From Caldilineaceae bacterium (GTDB lineage: Bacteria; Chloroflexota; Anaerolineae; Caldilineales; Caldilineaceae), in assembly GCA_020634815.1 (NCBI GenBank), contig JACKBA010000012.1, positions 62,001-126,000 of the forward strand: a stretch of DNA of 64,000 nt. The letters are read 5' to 3'. Of the stretch, positions 40,550-49,163 are shown in pieces. Each line of letters opens with the position of its first letter. The first letter of the stretch is position 1. The notes under the pieces are model-generated. The model worked only from the letters and a program-made list of their open reading frames with translations. It was not told where the DNA came from and made no database searches. Made by a program: the position numbers and the translations under genes.

Positions 40550-40628
40550 CCAGGGCAGGCATCGGCCGCACGGCATCGACGGCATCGACGGAGACGACAG
40601 ACGACACACAGGCGGCGCAGTGAATGGA

Positions 40629-40667
40629 ACGGGGTTCGGTGGCGTACCGGACCCCGTTTTGTTTTTC
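40629..40667 (+). terminator. Terminator after the polytopic membrane protein gene
   Basis: ACGGGGTTCGG (40629-40639) pairs with CCGGACCCCGT (40647-40657) with one G-U, 7-base loop, then TTTTGTTTTT. Upstream lies a short CGGCATCGA direct repeat. Confidence 0.8.
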
Positions 40668-40740
40668 ATGCCGGTGGAACGCCGGCGCAACTTTTGCCGT
40701 AAGGATGTGTTATCACGTTCTGGCGCGTTTAGATGATTGA

Positions 40741-42042
40741 ATGAAAGAAAGTCTTATGAACGGGAATATGCAAAGCAGTACCAATGGGTATACTCCCCCC
40801 CGTGTCGTGATTACCGGCCTGGGCGCCATTACGCCGCTCGGGCATGACGTCGAGAGCACGTGGCAGAGCTTGATAGCCGGCCGCAGTGGCATCGACCATA
40901 TCAGCAAGTTTGACACCTCAGACCTGCGCGTGACGTTTGCCGGCGAGGTGCGCAACTTCGATCCGGGCCAGTACATGGATCGCAAAGAAGCGCGCCGTCT
41001 CGATCCGTGCATCCAGTACGCGCTGGTTGCCACGCAGCAGGCCATGGCCGACGCCCGCCTGGACATGACGGCGGAGGACCCCACGCGCATCGGCGTGATC
41101 GTTGGCAGCGGCATCGGCGGCATTGGCAGCTTCCGCGAGAACCTCGATCTGACGCGCGAGAAGGGGCTGCGCAAGGTGAGCCCGTTCATGATTCCCAACA
41201 TGCTCGTGGACAGCCCGGGCGGCAAGATTGCCATCGACCACAACCTGCAGGGACCCAATCACGCGGTGGTGAGTGCCTGCGCCAGCGGCACGACGGCGTG
41301 TGGCGAGGCCTTCGAGTTGCTGCGCCGCGGCGACGCGGACGTCATGGTGGCGGGCGGGAGCGAGGCGGCCATCTTGCCCATCACTGTGTCTGCCTTTGAC
41401 GTCATGGGTGCGCTGAGCCAGCGAACCAGCGATCCGCAGGCGGCGTGCCGGCCCTTTGACCGCGACCGCGACGGCTTCGTAATGAGCGAGGGGTCGGCGA
41501 TCCTGGTGCTCGAAACGCTGGAGCATGCCCTGGCCCGCGGCGCACACATCTACGCCGAGGTCGTCGGCTACGGTAACACGAACGACGCCTATCACATGGC
41601 CGCGCCGCATGCGACCGGCCGTGGCGCGGCCGATGCCATGCGGATCGCCATGCGCAAGGCCGCCCAGTACGGCATCCAGCCGACGGACATCGACTACATC
41701 AACGCGCACGGCACGGCCACGCGCCTCAACGACCTGGGGGAGACGTTGGCCATCAAGCAGGTGCTGGGCGAGTATGCGTACAACGTGCGCATCAGCAGCA
41801 CCAAGAGCATGACGGGCCACCTGCTGGGTGCGGCGGGCGCGCTGGAAGCCATCATCAGTACAAAGGTGATCGAGCAGGGACTCATCCCACCCACGATCAA
41901 CCTGCAGAACCAGGATCCGGAGTGCGACCTGAACTACACGCCCAATGAAGCAGTTGCGGCGGATGTCGATATCGTGCTGAGCAACAGCTTTGGGTTTGGC
42001 GGGCACAACGCCTGTATCATGGTACGGCGCTTTGCAGCGTAG
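40741..42042 (+). CDS. fabF: 3-oxoacyl-ACP synthase II
   Basis: Condensing enzyme that elongates acyl-ACP with malonyl-ACP. 433 residues. Catalytic Cys in VVSACASGTTACGEA, His in NAHGTATRLND and His in STKSMTGHLLGAAGA. The exact start is uncertain: ATGs at 40741, 40756 and 40768 are all in frame with weak ribosome-binding sites, and conserved sequence begins at RVVITGLGAITPLG. fabH follows 22 bases after the stop, so initiation and elongation are co-expressed. Confidence 0.95.
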   Translation: MKESLMNGNMQSSTNGYTPPRVVITGLGAITPLGHDVESTWQSLIAGRSGIDHISKFDTSDLRVTFAGEVRNFDPGQYMDRKEARRLDPCIQYALVATQQAMADARLDMTAEDPTRIGVIVGSGIGGIGSFRENLDLTREKGLRKVSPFMIPNMLVDSPGGKIAIDHNLQGPNHAVVSACASGTTACGEAFELLRRGDADVMVAGGSEAAILPITVSAFDVMGALSQRTSDPQAACRPFDRDRDGFVMSEGSAILVLETLEHALARGAHIYAEVVGYGNTNDAYHMAAPHATGRGAADAMRIAMRKAAQYGIQPTDIDYINAHGTATRLNDLGETLAIKQVLGEYAYNVRISSTKSMTGHLLGAAGALEAIISTKVIEQGLIPPTINLQNQDPECDLNYTPNEAVAADVDIVLSNSFGFGGHNACIMVRRFAA

Positions 42043-42064
42043 GAACGTGCGTCGAGGAGGGGAA

Positions 42065-43408
42065 ATGGTAGAGGTCAAACAGATACCGCCGGCTGGCGAA
42101 CCCGGCACCAACGGGGCAGCAGGGCACACCAAAGGATCGGGCCAGGACGAGAGTCAACCGATCGCAGCGCCATCCGGGCCTGTCTATCAGCCGCGCTACG
42201 CCCACATTGTCGGCTGGGGCTACCATGTACCCGCCAAGGTCATCACCAACCAGGATCTCGAGCAAATCGTCGACACCAACGACGAGTGGATCCGCACCCG
42301 CACCGGCATTGCCGAGCGCCACGTGGCCGCCGACCCCAAGGAAACTTCGGTCACCTTGGCGGTGGCAGCCGCACGCAAGGCGCTGGAAGTGGCCGATGTG
42401 CCGGCGAGCAAACTCGACCTCATCATCTGCTCGACGACCACGCCAGAGTACTCCTTTCCCGCCACGGCCTGCTTGATCCAGGACGCCCTGGGCGCGCACA
42501 ATGCCGGCGCGTTCGATCTGAGTGCGGCCTGCTCCGGCTTTGTCTACGGCCTTTCCATGGCGCGTGGCCAGATTCTGGCCGGCGATGCCGAGTATGTGCT
42601 GGTCATCGGCACGGAGACGCTGTCGCGCATCGTCGACTGGACCGATCGCGAGACGTGCATTCTCTTCGGCGACGGCGCCGGGGCGGTGCTGGTGGCCGCG
42701 AGCGAGGTGCCGGGCGGTATCCTGGCCGTGGACCTGGGCAGCGACGGCTCGGGCGGCGACACGTTGATCGTCCCCGCGGGCGGCAGCGCCATGCCGACCA
42801 GCCTGGAGACCGTCAGCAGCGGCATGCATTACATCAAGATGGATGGAAAGGCCGTCTTTCGCTTCGCCACGCGCGTCATGGCTTCCGCCACGCGCAAGGT
42901 GCTCGACCGTGCCGGCTTTACGACTGACGAAGTCGATCTTGTCGTACCGCACCAGGCCAACATTCGCATCATCCAGAACAGCGTGCTCAACCAGCTCAAG
43001 ATCCCGGCCGACAAGGTCTTTGTCAACCTGGAGCGCTACGGCAACACCAGCACGGCCAGCATTCCCATCGCGCTGTGCGAGGCCATCGAAGCCGGCAAGC
43101 TGAAGCCGGGCTACAAGGTCGTCTTTGTCGGCTTTGGCGCCGGGCTGACGTGGGCTGCCTGTGCCATCGACTGGCGGACACCGGTCGAAAAGCAATCCAC
43201 CGACTGGTGGAAGTCGACACGGCGGCAGGCGACCTATGGCGCGGCCGCGGCGCGCAGCATGTGGAAGCGGGCCGTGCGCTGGGTCTACGACGTTCTGCCC
43301 ACCGACCCGGAAGCGCCGGCGCGTGACGATGGCAAAGAGAGAGAGAAGGACAAGATCCCCCAGGAGGCGCCGGTCAAAGAACCTGCTCGCAGCAAAGAGC
43401 AGGGCTGA
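42065..43408 (+). CDS. fabH: 3-oxoacyl-ACP synthase III with extended termini
   Basis: Starts fatty-acid synthesis by condensing acetyl- or acyl-CoA with malonyl-ACP. 447 residues against the usual 320-340. About 45 polar residues precede the core (YAHIVGWGYHVPAKVITNQDL). Catalytic Cys in LSAACSGFVYGLS, His in VVPHQANIRIIQ and Asn in GNTSTASIPIAL are intact. A C-terminal extension of about 70 residues is basic then highly charged. GAGGAGGGGA sets the start at 42065. Follows fabF; a terminator follows. Confidence 0.94.
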   Translation: MVEVKQIPPAGEPGTNGAAGHTKGSGQDESQPIAAPSGPVYQPRYAHIVGWGYHVPAKVITNQDLEQIVDTNDEWIRTRTGIAERHVAADPKETSVTLAVAAARKALEVADVPASKLDLIICSTTTPEYSFPATACLIQDALGAHNAGAFDLSAACSGFVYGLSMARGQILAGDAEYVLVIGTETLSRIVDWTDRETCILFGDGAGAVLVAASEVPGGILAVDLGSDGSGGDTLIVPAGGSAMPTSLETVSSGMHYIKMDGKAVFRFATRVMASATRKVLDRAGFTTDEVDLVVPHQANIRIIQNSVLNQLKIPADKVFVNLERYGNTSTASIPIALCEAIEAGKLKPGYKVVFVGFGAGLTWAACAIDWRTPVEKQSTDWWKSTRRQATYGAAAARSMWKRAVRWVYDVLPTDPEAPARDDGKEREKDKIPQEAPVKEPARSKEQG

Positions 43409-43417
43409 GCCATGAAG

Positions 43418-43445
43418 AGGCCGCACAGATTGTGCGGTCTTTTTG
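43418..43445 (+). terminator. Terminator after fabH
   Basis: AGGCCGCACA (43418-43427) pairs with TGTGCGGTCT (43431-43440) with one G-U, 3-base loop, then TTTTT. The rest of the gap to eno shows no gene or clear promoter. Confidence 0.8.
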
Positions 43446-43702
43446 TGCCGGCATCGTCCGTGGCGAAGCGCCAGGAAGCGAACGTGTGCCCTGCCTCGCA
43501 CATTCGCAAAAACCACCGATCCGTAATACACTATGGGATGGTACGGCGCTCGGATGGGCGCATCAGCCGTTCATGGTGTATATCGATGTTCGCGCGGCGT
43601 CCAGGTAGTAGATCGTTGTCTTGAACGAGATGCAACCCGGCGGTGAGTGAGCAAAAAATCAAAACGAAATGTCGACATTCAGAAACCAAGGAGATGACTC
43701 CC

Positions 43703-44995
43703 ATGAGTGAAATCGTCTATGTACACGGACGCGAAGTGCTGGACAGCCGCGGCAATCCCACCGTCGAGGTCGAAGTTGGCCTGGACAGCGGCGCGATCGG
43801 CAGTGCCATCGTGCCGAGCGGCGCCAGCACCGGCATGAACGAAGCGCTGGAATTGCGTGACGGCGACAAGAAGCGCTACGGCGGCAAGGGCGTGCTCAAG
43901 GCCGTCGAAAATGTGAATGACGTCATTGCCGAAGAACTGGTCGGCCTGGACCCGGTCGAGCAGGTCACGATCGACGAGTACATGCTCGATCTGGACGGCA
44001 CGGAGAACAAGGGCAAACTCGGCGCCAACGCGATCCTGGCGGTGAGCCTGGCGGTGGCCAAGGCGGCTGCGGCCGACCTGAACCTGCCGCTCTATCGTTA
44101 CCTGGGCGGCGTCTATTCGCGCATCCTGCCCGTGCCCATGCTCAATATCCTCAACGGTGGCAAGCATGCGGTGAACAGCACGGACTTCCAGGAGTTCATG
44201 GTCATGCCCGTGGGCGCGCCGACCTTTGGCGAGGCGTTGCGCTGGGGCGCCGAAGTCTACCAGAGCCTCAAGAAGGTGTTGCACGACGACGGTTTCAGCA
44301 CCAACGTCGGCGACGAGGGCGGCTTTGCGCCGAGCCTGGGCGGCAATGTCAAGGCGGTCGAAGTGATTCTCAAGGCCATCGAGAAGGCCGGTTACAAGCC
44401 CGGCGAGGACATTTACATCGCCCTGGACCCCGCTTCGAGCGAGCTGTACGACGCCGCAACCGGCACCTACAACCTGGAGATCGAGGGGCGCAAGTTGGAC
44501 CGCGGCCAGATGGTCGACCTGTGGGCCGACTGGGCAGCGCGCTTCCCCATCATCAGCCTGGAAGACGGCATGGCGGAGAATGACTGGGAAGGCTGGGCCC
44601 TGCTGCACAGCCGCATCGGCAAGAAGGTGCAGCTCGTGGGCGACGACCTGCTCGTCACCAATGTGAAGTTCGTCAAACGCGCCATCGAGGAGAATGTGGC
44701 GAACGCATTGCTCATGAAGGTGAACCAGATTGGATCGCTGACGGAGGCCATCGCCGCCATCGAGATGAGCCAGCGTGCAGGGTGGGCCGTCATCACCAGC
44801 CACCGTTCCGGCGAGTCCGAAGACACGACGATCTCCGACATCGCCGTGGCCTTCAACACCGGCCAGATCAAGACCGGCGCGCCGGCCCGCAGCGACCGCA
44901 TCGCCAAGTACAACCGGCTGCTGCGTATCGAGGAAGAACTGGGCGATACGGCCATCTATCCGGGGTTGCAGGCATTCCCGCATTTGCGGAAGTAA
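43703..44995 (+). CDS. eno: Enolase
   Basis: Dehydrates 2-phosphoglycerate to phosphoenolpyruvate. 430 residues from ATG 43703; AAGGAG at 43688-43693 fits this start better than the ATG three codons upstream. REVLDSRGNPTVEVEV, VPSGASTG, the magnesium-ligand regions, DDLLVTN, the catalytic Lys in ALLMKVNQIGSL and TSHRSGESEDTTI are complete. A word-repeat hairpin and a terminator follow. Confidence 0.98.
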   Translation: MSEIVYVHGREVLDSRGNPTVEVEVGLDSGAIGSAIVPSGASTGMNEALELRDGDKKRYGGKGVLKAVENVNDVIAEELVGLDPVEQVTIDEYMLDLDGTENKGKLGANAILAVSLAVAKAAAADLNLPLYRYLGGVYSRILPVPMLNILNGGKHAVNSTDFQEFMVMPVGAPTFGEALRWGAEVYQSLKKVLHDDGFSTNVGDEGGFAPSLGGNVKAVEVILKAIEKAGYKPGEDIYIALDPASSELYDAATGTYNLEIEGRKLDRGQMVDLWADWAARFPIISLEDGMAENDWEGWALLHSRIGKKVQLVGDDLLVTNVKFVKRAIEENVANALLMKVNQIGSLTEAIAAIEMSQRAGWAVITSHRSGESEDTTISDIAVAFNTGQIKTGAPARSDRIAKYNRLLRIEEELGDTAIYPGLQAFPHLRK

Positions 44996-45002
44996 GATGA
45001 GA

Positions 45003-45102
45003 CTGGAGATTGGAGATTAAGAAATTGGGGCGATTGAAGGACGCGTGACCGCGACGTACTCAGTCTCCGAAATCTCTCAATCTCCAATCTCTCAATCTCT
45101 AC
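45003..45102. repeat. Word-repeat inverted structure (GGAGATT family) after eno
   Basis: GAGATTGGAGATT (45006-45018) and AATCTCCAATCTC (45079-45091) pair perfectly over 13 bp, with weaker pairing of the flanking repeats. The arms are tandem ATTGGAG-type words, the same family as at 29533-29590. Confidence 0.8.
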
Positions 45103-45107
45103 AAAGC

Positions 45108-45141
45108 AAAGAGCCGATCTCAATCACGGGATCGGCTCTTT
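45108..45141 (+). terminator. Terminator after eno
   Basis: Perfect 12-bp stem AAAGAGCCGATC (45108-45119) / GATCGGCTCTTT (45130-45141) with a 10-base loop. On the minus strand the same hairpin lies 4 bases past the tRNA-Leu gene and also ends in TTT, so it may work both ways. Confidence 0.85.
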
Positions 45142-45144
45142 CTA

Positions 45145-45230
<86 letters not shown>

Positions 45231-45571
45231 ATTACCATCCGGAAGTATATGCAACGGCCCGCAAAAAGTCAAAACTGTGCCCGTCAGCGGAGCGTATCGA
45301 TGTGACGGCGCGCCCTGCGCCGGCAGGCCGGCTATCGCACCTACGTGCGGTGAGCCGCGCGGTCGAGCCAGTCGTAGTTCGCTGCCGGGGCGAAGGCAGC
45401 GCGGCGCGGAGACGAACTCATCCCAAACTGTGAAATCCTTCACGATGTATCCTGAGACAACCCTCTATACTTGCGATAACTGATGTCTTGGTTTCTCGAC
45501 GAAACGGTGTCGACGGTCGATTGCGCTTATTCAGTCATTTGGTTGCATCAGTCGAAACCGAGGAGTGTGAA
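45231..45571. other. Intergenic region between tRNA-Leu and the DoxX-like gene
   Basis: 341 bases without a convincing gene. The left end carries the minus-strand promoter of tRNA-Leu. A TATACT at 45466-45471 may be the -10 for the DoxX-like gene, but no good -35 was found. GAGGAG precedes that gene's ATG. Confidence 0.5.
45244..45272 (-). promoter_or_regulatory. Promoter of tRNA-Leu
   Basis: On the minus strand TTGACT (45272-45267), 17-base spacer, TATACT (45249-45244); both boxes 5 of 6. Transcription would start about 7 bases before the tRNA. Confidence 0.85.
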
Positions 45572-46090
45572 ATGGAAAACCGACTCGCCACCCCCCGTCA
45601 TCTAACGTTGGAAGATCGTCTGCTGTACAAGCTGCCCTTCGCCGCCCGCATCGATCGCCTCGATCAGCGCGTGACTGCCTGGATGGCGCGCTATGGGCTT
45701 ACCATGATGCGCGTCGCGCTGGGCATCGTTTTCTTCTGGTTTGGGGCGCTGAAACTGGTGCCGGGTCTGAGTCCGGCCGAGGATCTCGTGCGCAACACCA
45801 TCTTTTTCATCGACCCCAACCTCTTCCAGCCCATTCTCGCCCTTTGGGAAATGGCGATCGGCCTTGGTCTGATCACCGGGCTTTTCATGCGTGTCACGCT
45901 CTTGTTGCTCTTCTTGCAGATGCCGGGTACGGCGCTGCCCATCTTCATCACACCAGATGCGGTCTTCACCGTCTTCCCGTTTGGTCTGACCATCGAGGGG
46001 CAGTACATCGTCAAGAACCTGGCGTTGATCACGGCTGCCATCGTGCTTGGGAGCACGGTACGCGGCGGACGGATCGTGACGCAGCCATAG
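45572..46090 (+). CDS. DoxX-like small membrane protein
   Basis: 172 residues from ATG 45572, behind GAGGAG. After a polar head of about 40 residues there are four predicted spans. The first, LTMMRVALGIVFFWFGALKL, and later GLGLITGLFMRVTLLLLF resemble DoxX/TQO-small-subunit-like membrane proteins. These are linked to quinone or thiosulfate redox functions in some organisms, but no catalytic residue is known that would confirm this here. Single gene with its own terminator. Confidence 0.7.
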   Translation: MENRLATPRHLTLEDRLLYKLPFAARIDRLDQRVTAWMARYGLTMMRVALGIVFFWFGALKLVPGLSPAEDLVRNTIFFIDPNLFQPILALWEMAIGLGLITGLFMRVTLLLLFLQMPGTALPIFITPDAVFTVFPFGLTIEGQYIVKNLALITAAIVLGSTVRGGRIVTQP

Positions 46091-46112
46091 GTTCGACACG
46101 CTAGTTTCCCTC

Positions 46113-46141
46113 AAAGAGCGCTCGTTGCAGGCGCTCTTTTT
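46113..46141 (+). terminator. Terminator after the DoxX-like gene
   Basis: Perfect 9-bp stem AAAGAGCGC (46113-46121) / GCGCTCTTT (46131-46139) with a 9-base loop and T-rich 3' side. Confidence 0.85.
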
Positions 46142-46160
46142 CATTTTTCACGGTCATTTC

Positions 46161-46189
46161 TTGCCGCTCCGATCCATGCCGCGTACAAT
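46161..46189 (+). promoter_or_regulatory. Promoter of htpG
   Basis: TTGCCG (46161-46166, 4 of 6), 17-base spacer, TACAAT (46184-46189, 5 of 6). No CIRCE-type inverted repeat (TTAGCACTC) is present, so HrcA control is not indicated. Confidence 0.65.
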
Positions 46190-46233
46190 CAAGGGGTTCA
46201 CTTGTAGACTTTCTTAGTTGAATGGAGATGGCT

Positions 46234-48123
46234 ATGTCAGAACCTGTTGAGACCCCACTGGAATCTCTCGAATATCGCACTGAGGTCAAGCAACTGCTGG
46301 ATATCCTGGCACATTCGTTGTATACGGACCGCGAGATCTTCCTGCGTGAGTTGATCTCCAACGCTTCGGACGCGCTGAACCGCATTCAGTTCGAGATGCT
46401 CACGAACCACGAAGTCGTCGATCCCGACGCCGAGCTGGCGATTCACATCGAAGTCGACGACGAAGCCAAGGTCATCACGTTGCGCGACAGCGGGATCGGC
46501 ATGAATCGTGACGAGATGGTCGAGAACCTGGGCACGATCGCGCATTCCGGCGCGCGCACCTTCCTGGAGAAGGCGGGTGAAGGCAAGAGCACGCAGGAAG
46601 AGATCATCGGCCAGTTTGGCGTGGGCTTCTACTCCGTCTTCATGGTGGCCGAGGATGTCGTCGTGACCTCGCGCTCGTACCGTCCGCAGGACGACGCAGC
46701 GCAGTGGGAGTCGAAGGGCGACAGCCGCTTCAGCCTGGCAGCAGCCGAGAAGCGCGATCGCGGCACCGAGATTCGCATCAAGTTGAAGGAGGATGCCGCC
46801 GAATTTGCCAGCACCTGGCGCATGGAGAGCATCGTCAAGAAGCACTCGGACTACGTTTCTTTCCCCATTTACGTCAAGGGCACCGAGGGGGAAGCCAAGG
46901 TGGCCAACCGGCGCACGGCCCTGTGGCGCCAGTCGCCCTCCAAGGTGGAAGCCGGCGAGTATGACGATTTCTACAAGCAACTGACCTTCGACGACCAGGA
47001 TCCGCTGCTGCACATCCACATGGTGGCTGATGCACCGGCCAACGTGCGCAGCATCCTCTACGTGCCAACGCGCCGCGAACGCGGATCGCTGCGCATGCGA
47101 CCCGATCACGGCCTGCGTCTCTACTCGCGCAAGATCCTGATCCAGGAGCACAACAAGGACCTGCTGCCCGAGTATATGCGTTTTGTGGAAGGCGTCGTCG
47201 ATTCCGAGGACCTGCCGCTCAACGTTTCGCGCGAGACGGTGCAGAGCAACCCCGTAACGCGCCAGTTGCGCAAAGCACTCACCGGCCGGTTGCTCAAAGA
47301 TCTCAAGAACCTGGCCGAACAAGACGCCGACAAGTACGGCGCCTTTTGGACAGAGTTCGGCGTCTTCGTCAAGGAAGGGATTACCGCCGACTTTGCCAAT
47401 CGCGAGAGCTTGCAGGAACTCCTGCGCTTTCGCTCCACGCGAAGCGGCGCCGACGAATGGGTGACCGTCAAGCAGTATGTGGAGCGCATGAAGCCCGACC
47501 AGGCTGCGATCTACTTTATCCTGGGCGACAGTCTGAAGAGCGCCGCTCGCAGCCCGCATCTCGACTACTTCCGCAAACACGACATCGAGGTGCTTTACCT
47601 GACCGACTTTATCGACGGCTACATGGCGAGCCAGTTGCGCGAGATCGAAGGGAAGCCGCTGCAGAATGTGGACGACGCCAACCTGGAGCTACCGAAGGAT
47701 GAGGCGGCCGAAACGCCGGAGGCGAACCAGGCCGGCCAGGAAGCCTTCGACCAGCTCGTAACGCGGGCGCGCGCGGTACTCGGCGAGCGCGTGCGCGACG
47801 TGCGCGAAGGCAAGACACTGGTCGACAGCCCGGCGCGCCTGGTTTCACCGGACGATGGATTCGAGCGCGATATGCAGTACGTGCGGCGCATCCTCGAAGA
47901 GGATTATGTGGCGCCGGCCAAGATTCTGGAACTCAACCGGAGCCACCCGATCGTCGTCAACCTGGCCAATCTGCTCTCGTCCAACGCCGAGAGTTCGCTG
48001 GTCAACCCGGCCGTCGAACAGCTCTTCGACAATCTGCAACTGCTCGACGGCGCCTATCAGGGGTCGGTGGCCGACATGGTCGTGCGGATTCAGCAGTTGA
48101 TGGCCGCTGCGCTGGAGAAATAG
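46234..48123 (+). CDS. htpG: Chaperone HtpG (Hsp90)
   Basis: ATP-dependent chaperone. 629 residues from ATG 46234; GGAG at 46224-46227 favours this over the ATG at 46222. N-terminal GHKL ATPase: FLRELISNASDALNRI, RDSGIGMNRDEM, and GQFGVGFYSVFMV. The middle domain has the LNVSRETVQ catalytic-loop segment. The C-terminal dimerisation domain is complete. A single-gene unit with its own promoter. Confidence 0.97.
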   Translation: MSEPVETPLESLEYRTEVKQLLDILAHSLYTDREIFLRELISNASDALNRIQFEMLTNHEVVDPDAELAIHIEVDDEAKVITLRDSGIGMNRDEMVENLGTIAHSGARTFLEKAGEGKSTQEEIIGQFGVGFYSVFMVAEDVVVTSRSYRPQDDAAQWESKGDSRFSLAAAEKRDRGTEIRIKLKEDAAEFASTWRMESIVKKHSDYVSFPIYVKGTEGEAKVANRRTALWRQSPSKVEAGEYDDFYKQLTFDDQDPLLHIHMVADAPANVRSILYVPTRRERGSLRMRPDHGLRLYSRKILIQEHNKDLLPEYMRFVEGVVDSEDLPLNVSRETVQSNPVTRQLRKALTGRLLKDLKNLAEQDADKYGAFWTEFGVFVKEGITADFANRESLQELLRFRSTRSGADEWVTVKQYVERMKPDQAAIYFILGDSLKSAARSPHLDYFRKHDIEVLYLTDFIDGYMASQLREIEGKPLQNVDDANLELPKDEAAETPEANQAGQEAFDQLVTRARAVLGERVRDVREGKTLVDSPARLVSPDDGFERDMQYVRRILEEDYVAPAKILELNRSHPIVVNLANLLSSNAESSLVNPAVEQLFDNLQLLDGAYQGSVADMVVRIQQLMAAALEK

Positions 48124-48227
48124 CGAACAAGGCGCGGAGTCCTGCCCGATGTTCCTGACGGCGGATTCCGCGCACCGTCAGTTCCAAACCCGTTTTCGAT
48201 CCGCCTCACACAGAGAAGGCTTGATTC

Positions 48228-49109
48228 ATGTCTGACTTGACGATTGTCCCGGCAACCCCGGTCGAGTTTGCCGAACTCGCCCGGCTGATCGAGGCGCAGA
48301 ACCGCGCACCGGAGACGCAGTGTCTGCACAGCGGCGAACATGCCGACGAAGTGGAGGCGGTGTTGAGCCGGCCGGAAGCGCCGATCTTCCTGGTGGCGCG
48401 CAACGGCGGAGCGCTGGCCGGCGCCTTTGGCTGCGAAGTCGACGGCGAAGCGCGCGGCTACCTGCAGGGGCCGTTTGTGGCCGAGGGCGATTACGCAACC
48501 GTCGCCGGTGGACTTTGGCAGGCGCTGCACGAAGCGACCCCGTCGGTCATGCGCTACGATGCCTTCATCAACAGCCGCAACGAGCGTGCCGCGGCCTTCC
48601 TGGTCGGCGCCGGTTTTCGCCGCGGCCAGGGCGCGCAGATCTACGTACTCCCGGCGGCAGCACTCCCGGCGCTCAATGCGCCCCCCGCCGAACTGTTCAC
48701 GGAGCGCTGCCGGCCCGGCGTTCGTGCCCTGCACGACCTCGCCTTTCCCGACAGTCCGGAGATGATCGACCCCTTCATCAACGGCGAGAACGGCAGCCGG
48801 CGCCTCTTCGTTTTTAGCGACGGCAAGCGCTGCCTGGGCTATGTCGCTGCGTCGATTAACGACAACCCGCGCGAGGGCTACATCGACCTCCTGGCCGTCG
48901 ACGCGTCGGTGCGCAACCAAGGCTACGGCCGGCGGCTGCTGCTCACGGCGGCGCACTGGCTGATCGAGGAGAAGGGCATGCCCCAGGTCGGGCTGACGGT
49001 GTTGGACATGCGCTCGGATGCGCGCGAGCTTTACGCCCGCACAGGCTTCCAGTTGCTCTACTCCGGGGTCGGCTATTTCCGGCAGGAAAAGAGTTCCCGC
49101 ACCGGATGA
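48228..49109 (+). CDS. GNAT-family acetyltransferase with two tandem GNAT folds
   Basis: 293 residues. Residues 1-150 look like a degenerate GNAT fold (FINSRNERAAAFLVGAGFRRG); residues 155-293 are a clear second one with the acetyl-CoA loop VDASVRNQGYGRRLL (the Q/RxxGxG/A motif) and ELYARTGFQLLY. Tandem GNAT proteins acetylate small molecules such as antibiotics or mycothiol precursors in other bacteria; the substrate here is unknown. No good ribosome-binding site is obvious beyond AGAAGG. Confidence 0.85.
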   Translation: MSDLTIVPATPVEFAELARLIEAQNRAPETQCLHSGEHADEVEAVLSRPEAPIFLVARNGGALAGAFGCEVDGEARGYLQGPFVAEGDYATVAGGLWQALHEATPSVMRYDAFINSRNERAAAFLVGAGFRRGQGAQIYVLPAAALPALNAPPAELFTERCRPGVRALHDLAFPDSPEMIDPFINGENGSRRLFVFSDGKRCLGYVAASINDNPREGYIDLLAVDASVRNQGYGRRLLLTAAHWLIEEKGMPQVGLTVLDMRSDARELYARTGFQLLYSGVGYFRQEKSSRTG

Positions 49110-49137
49110 GGTGACACCCGCCGCACCTTTACAGGGG

Positions 49138-49163
49138 GAGAGCCGCTAGGCAGCGGCTCTCTT
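49138..49163. terminator. Hairpin between convergent GNAT and livM genes
   Basis: GAGAGCCGCT (49138-49147) / AGCGGCTCTC (49152-49161), perfect 10-bp stem, 4-base loop. Only TT follows. It overlaps the last codons of livM. Likely a weak shared terminator. Confidence 0.45.

Noticed and set aside
46130..46234. HrcA/CIRCE control of htpG
   Set aside because: No TTAGCACTC-type inverted repeat is present; only a sigma-70-like promoter is seen.
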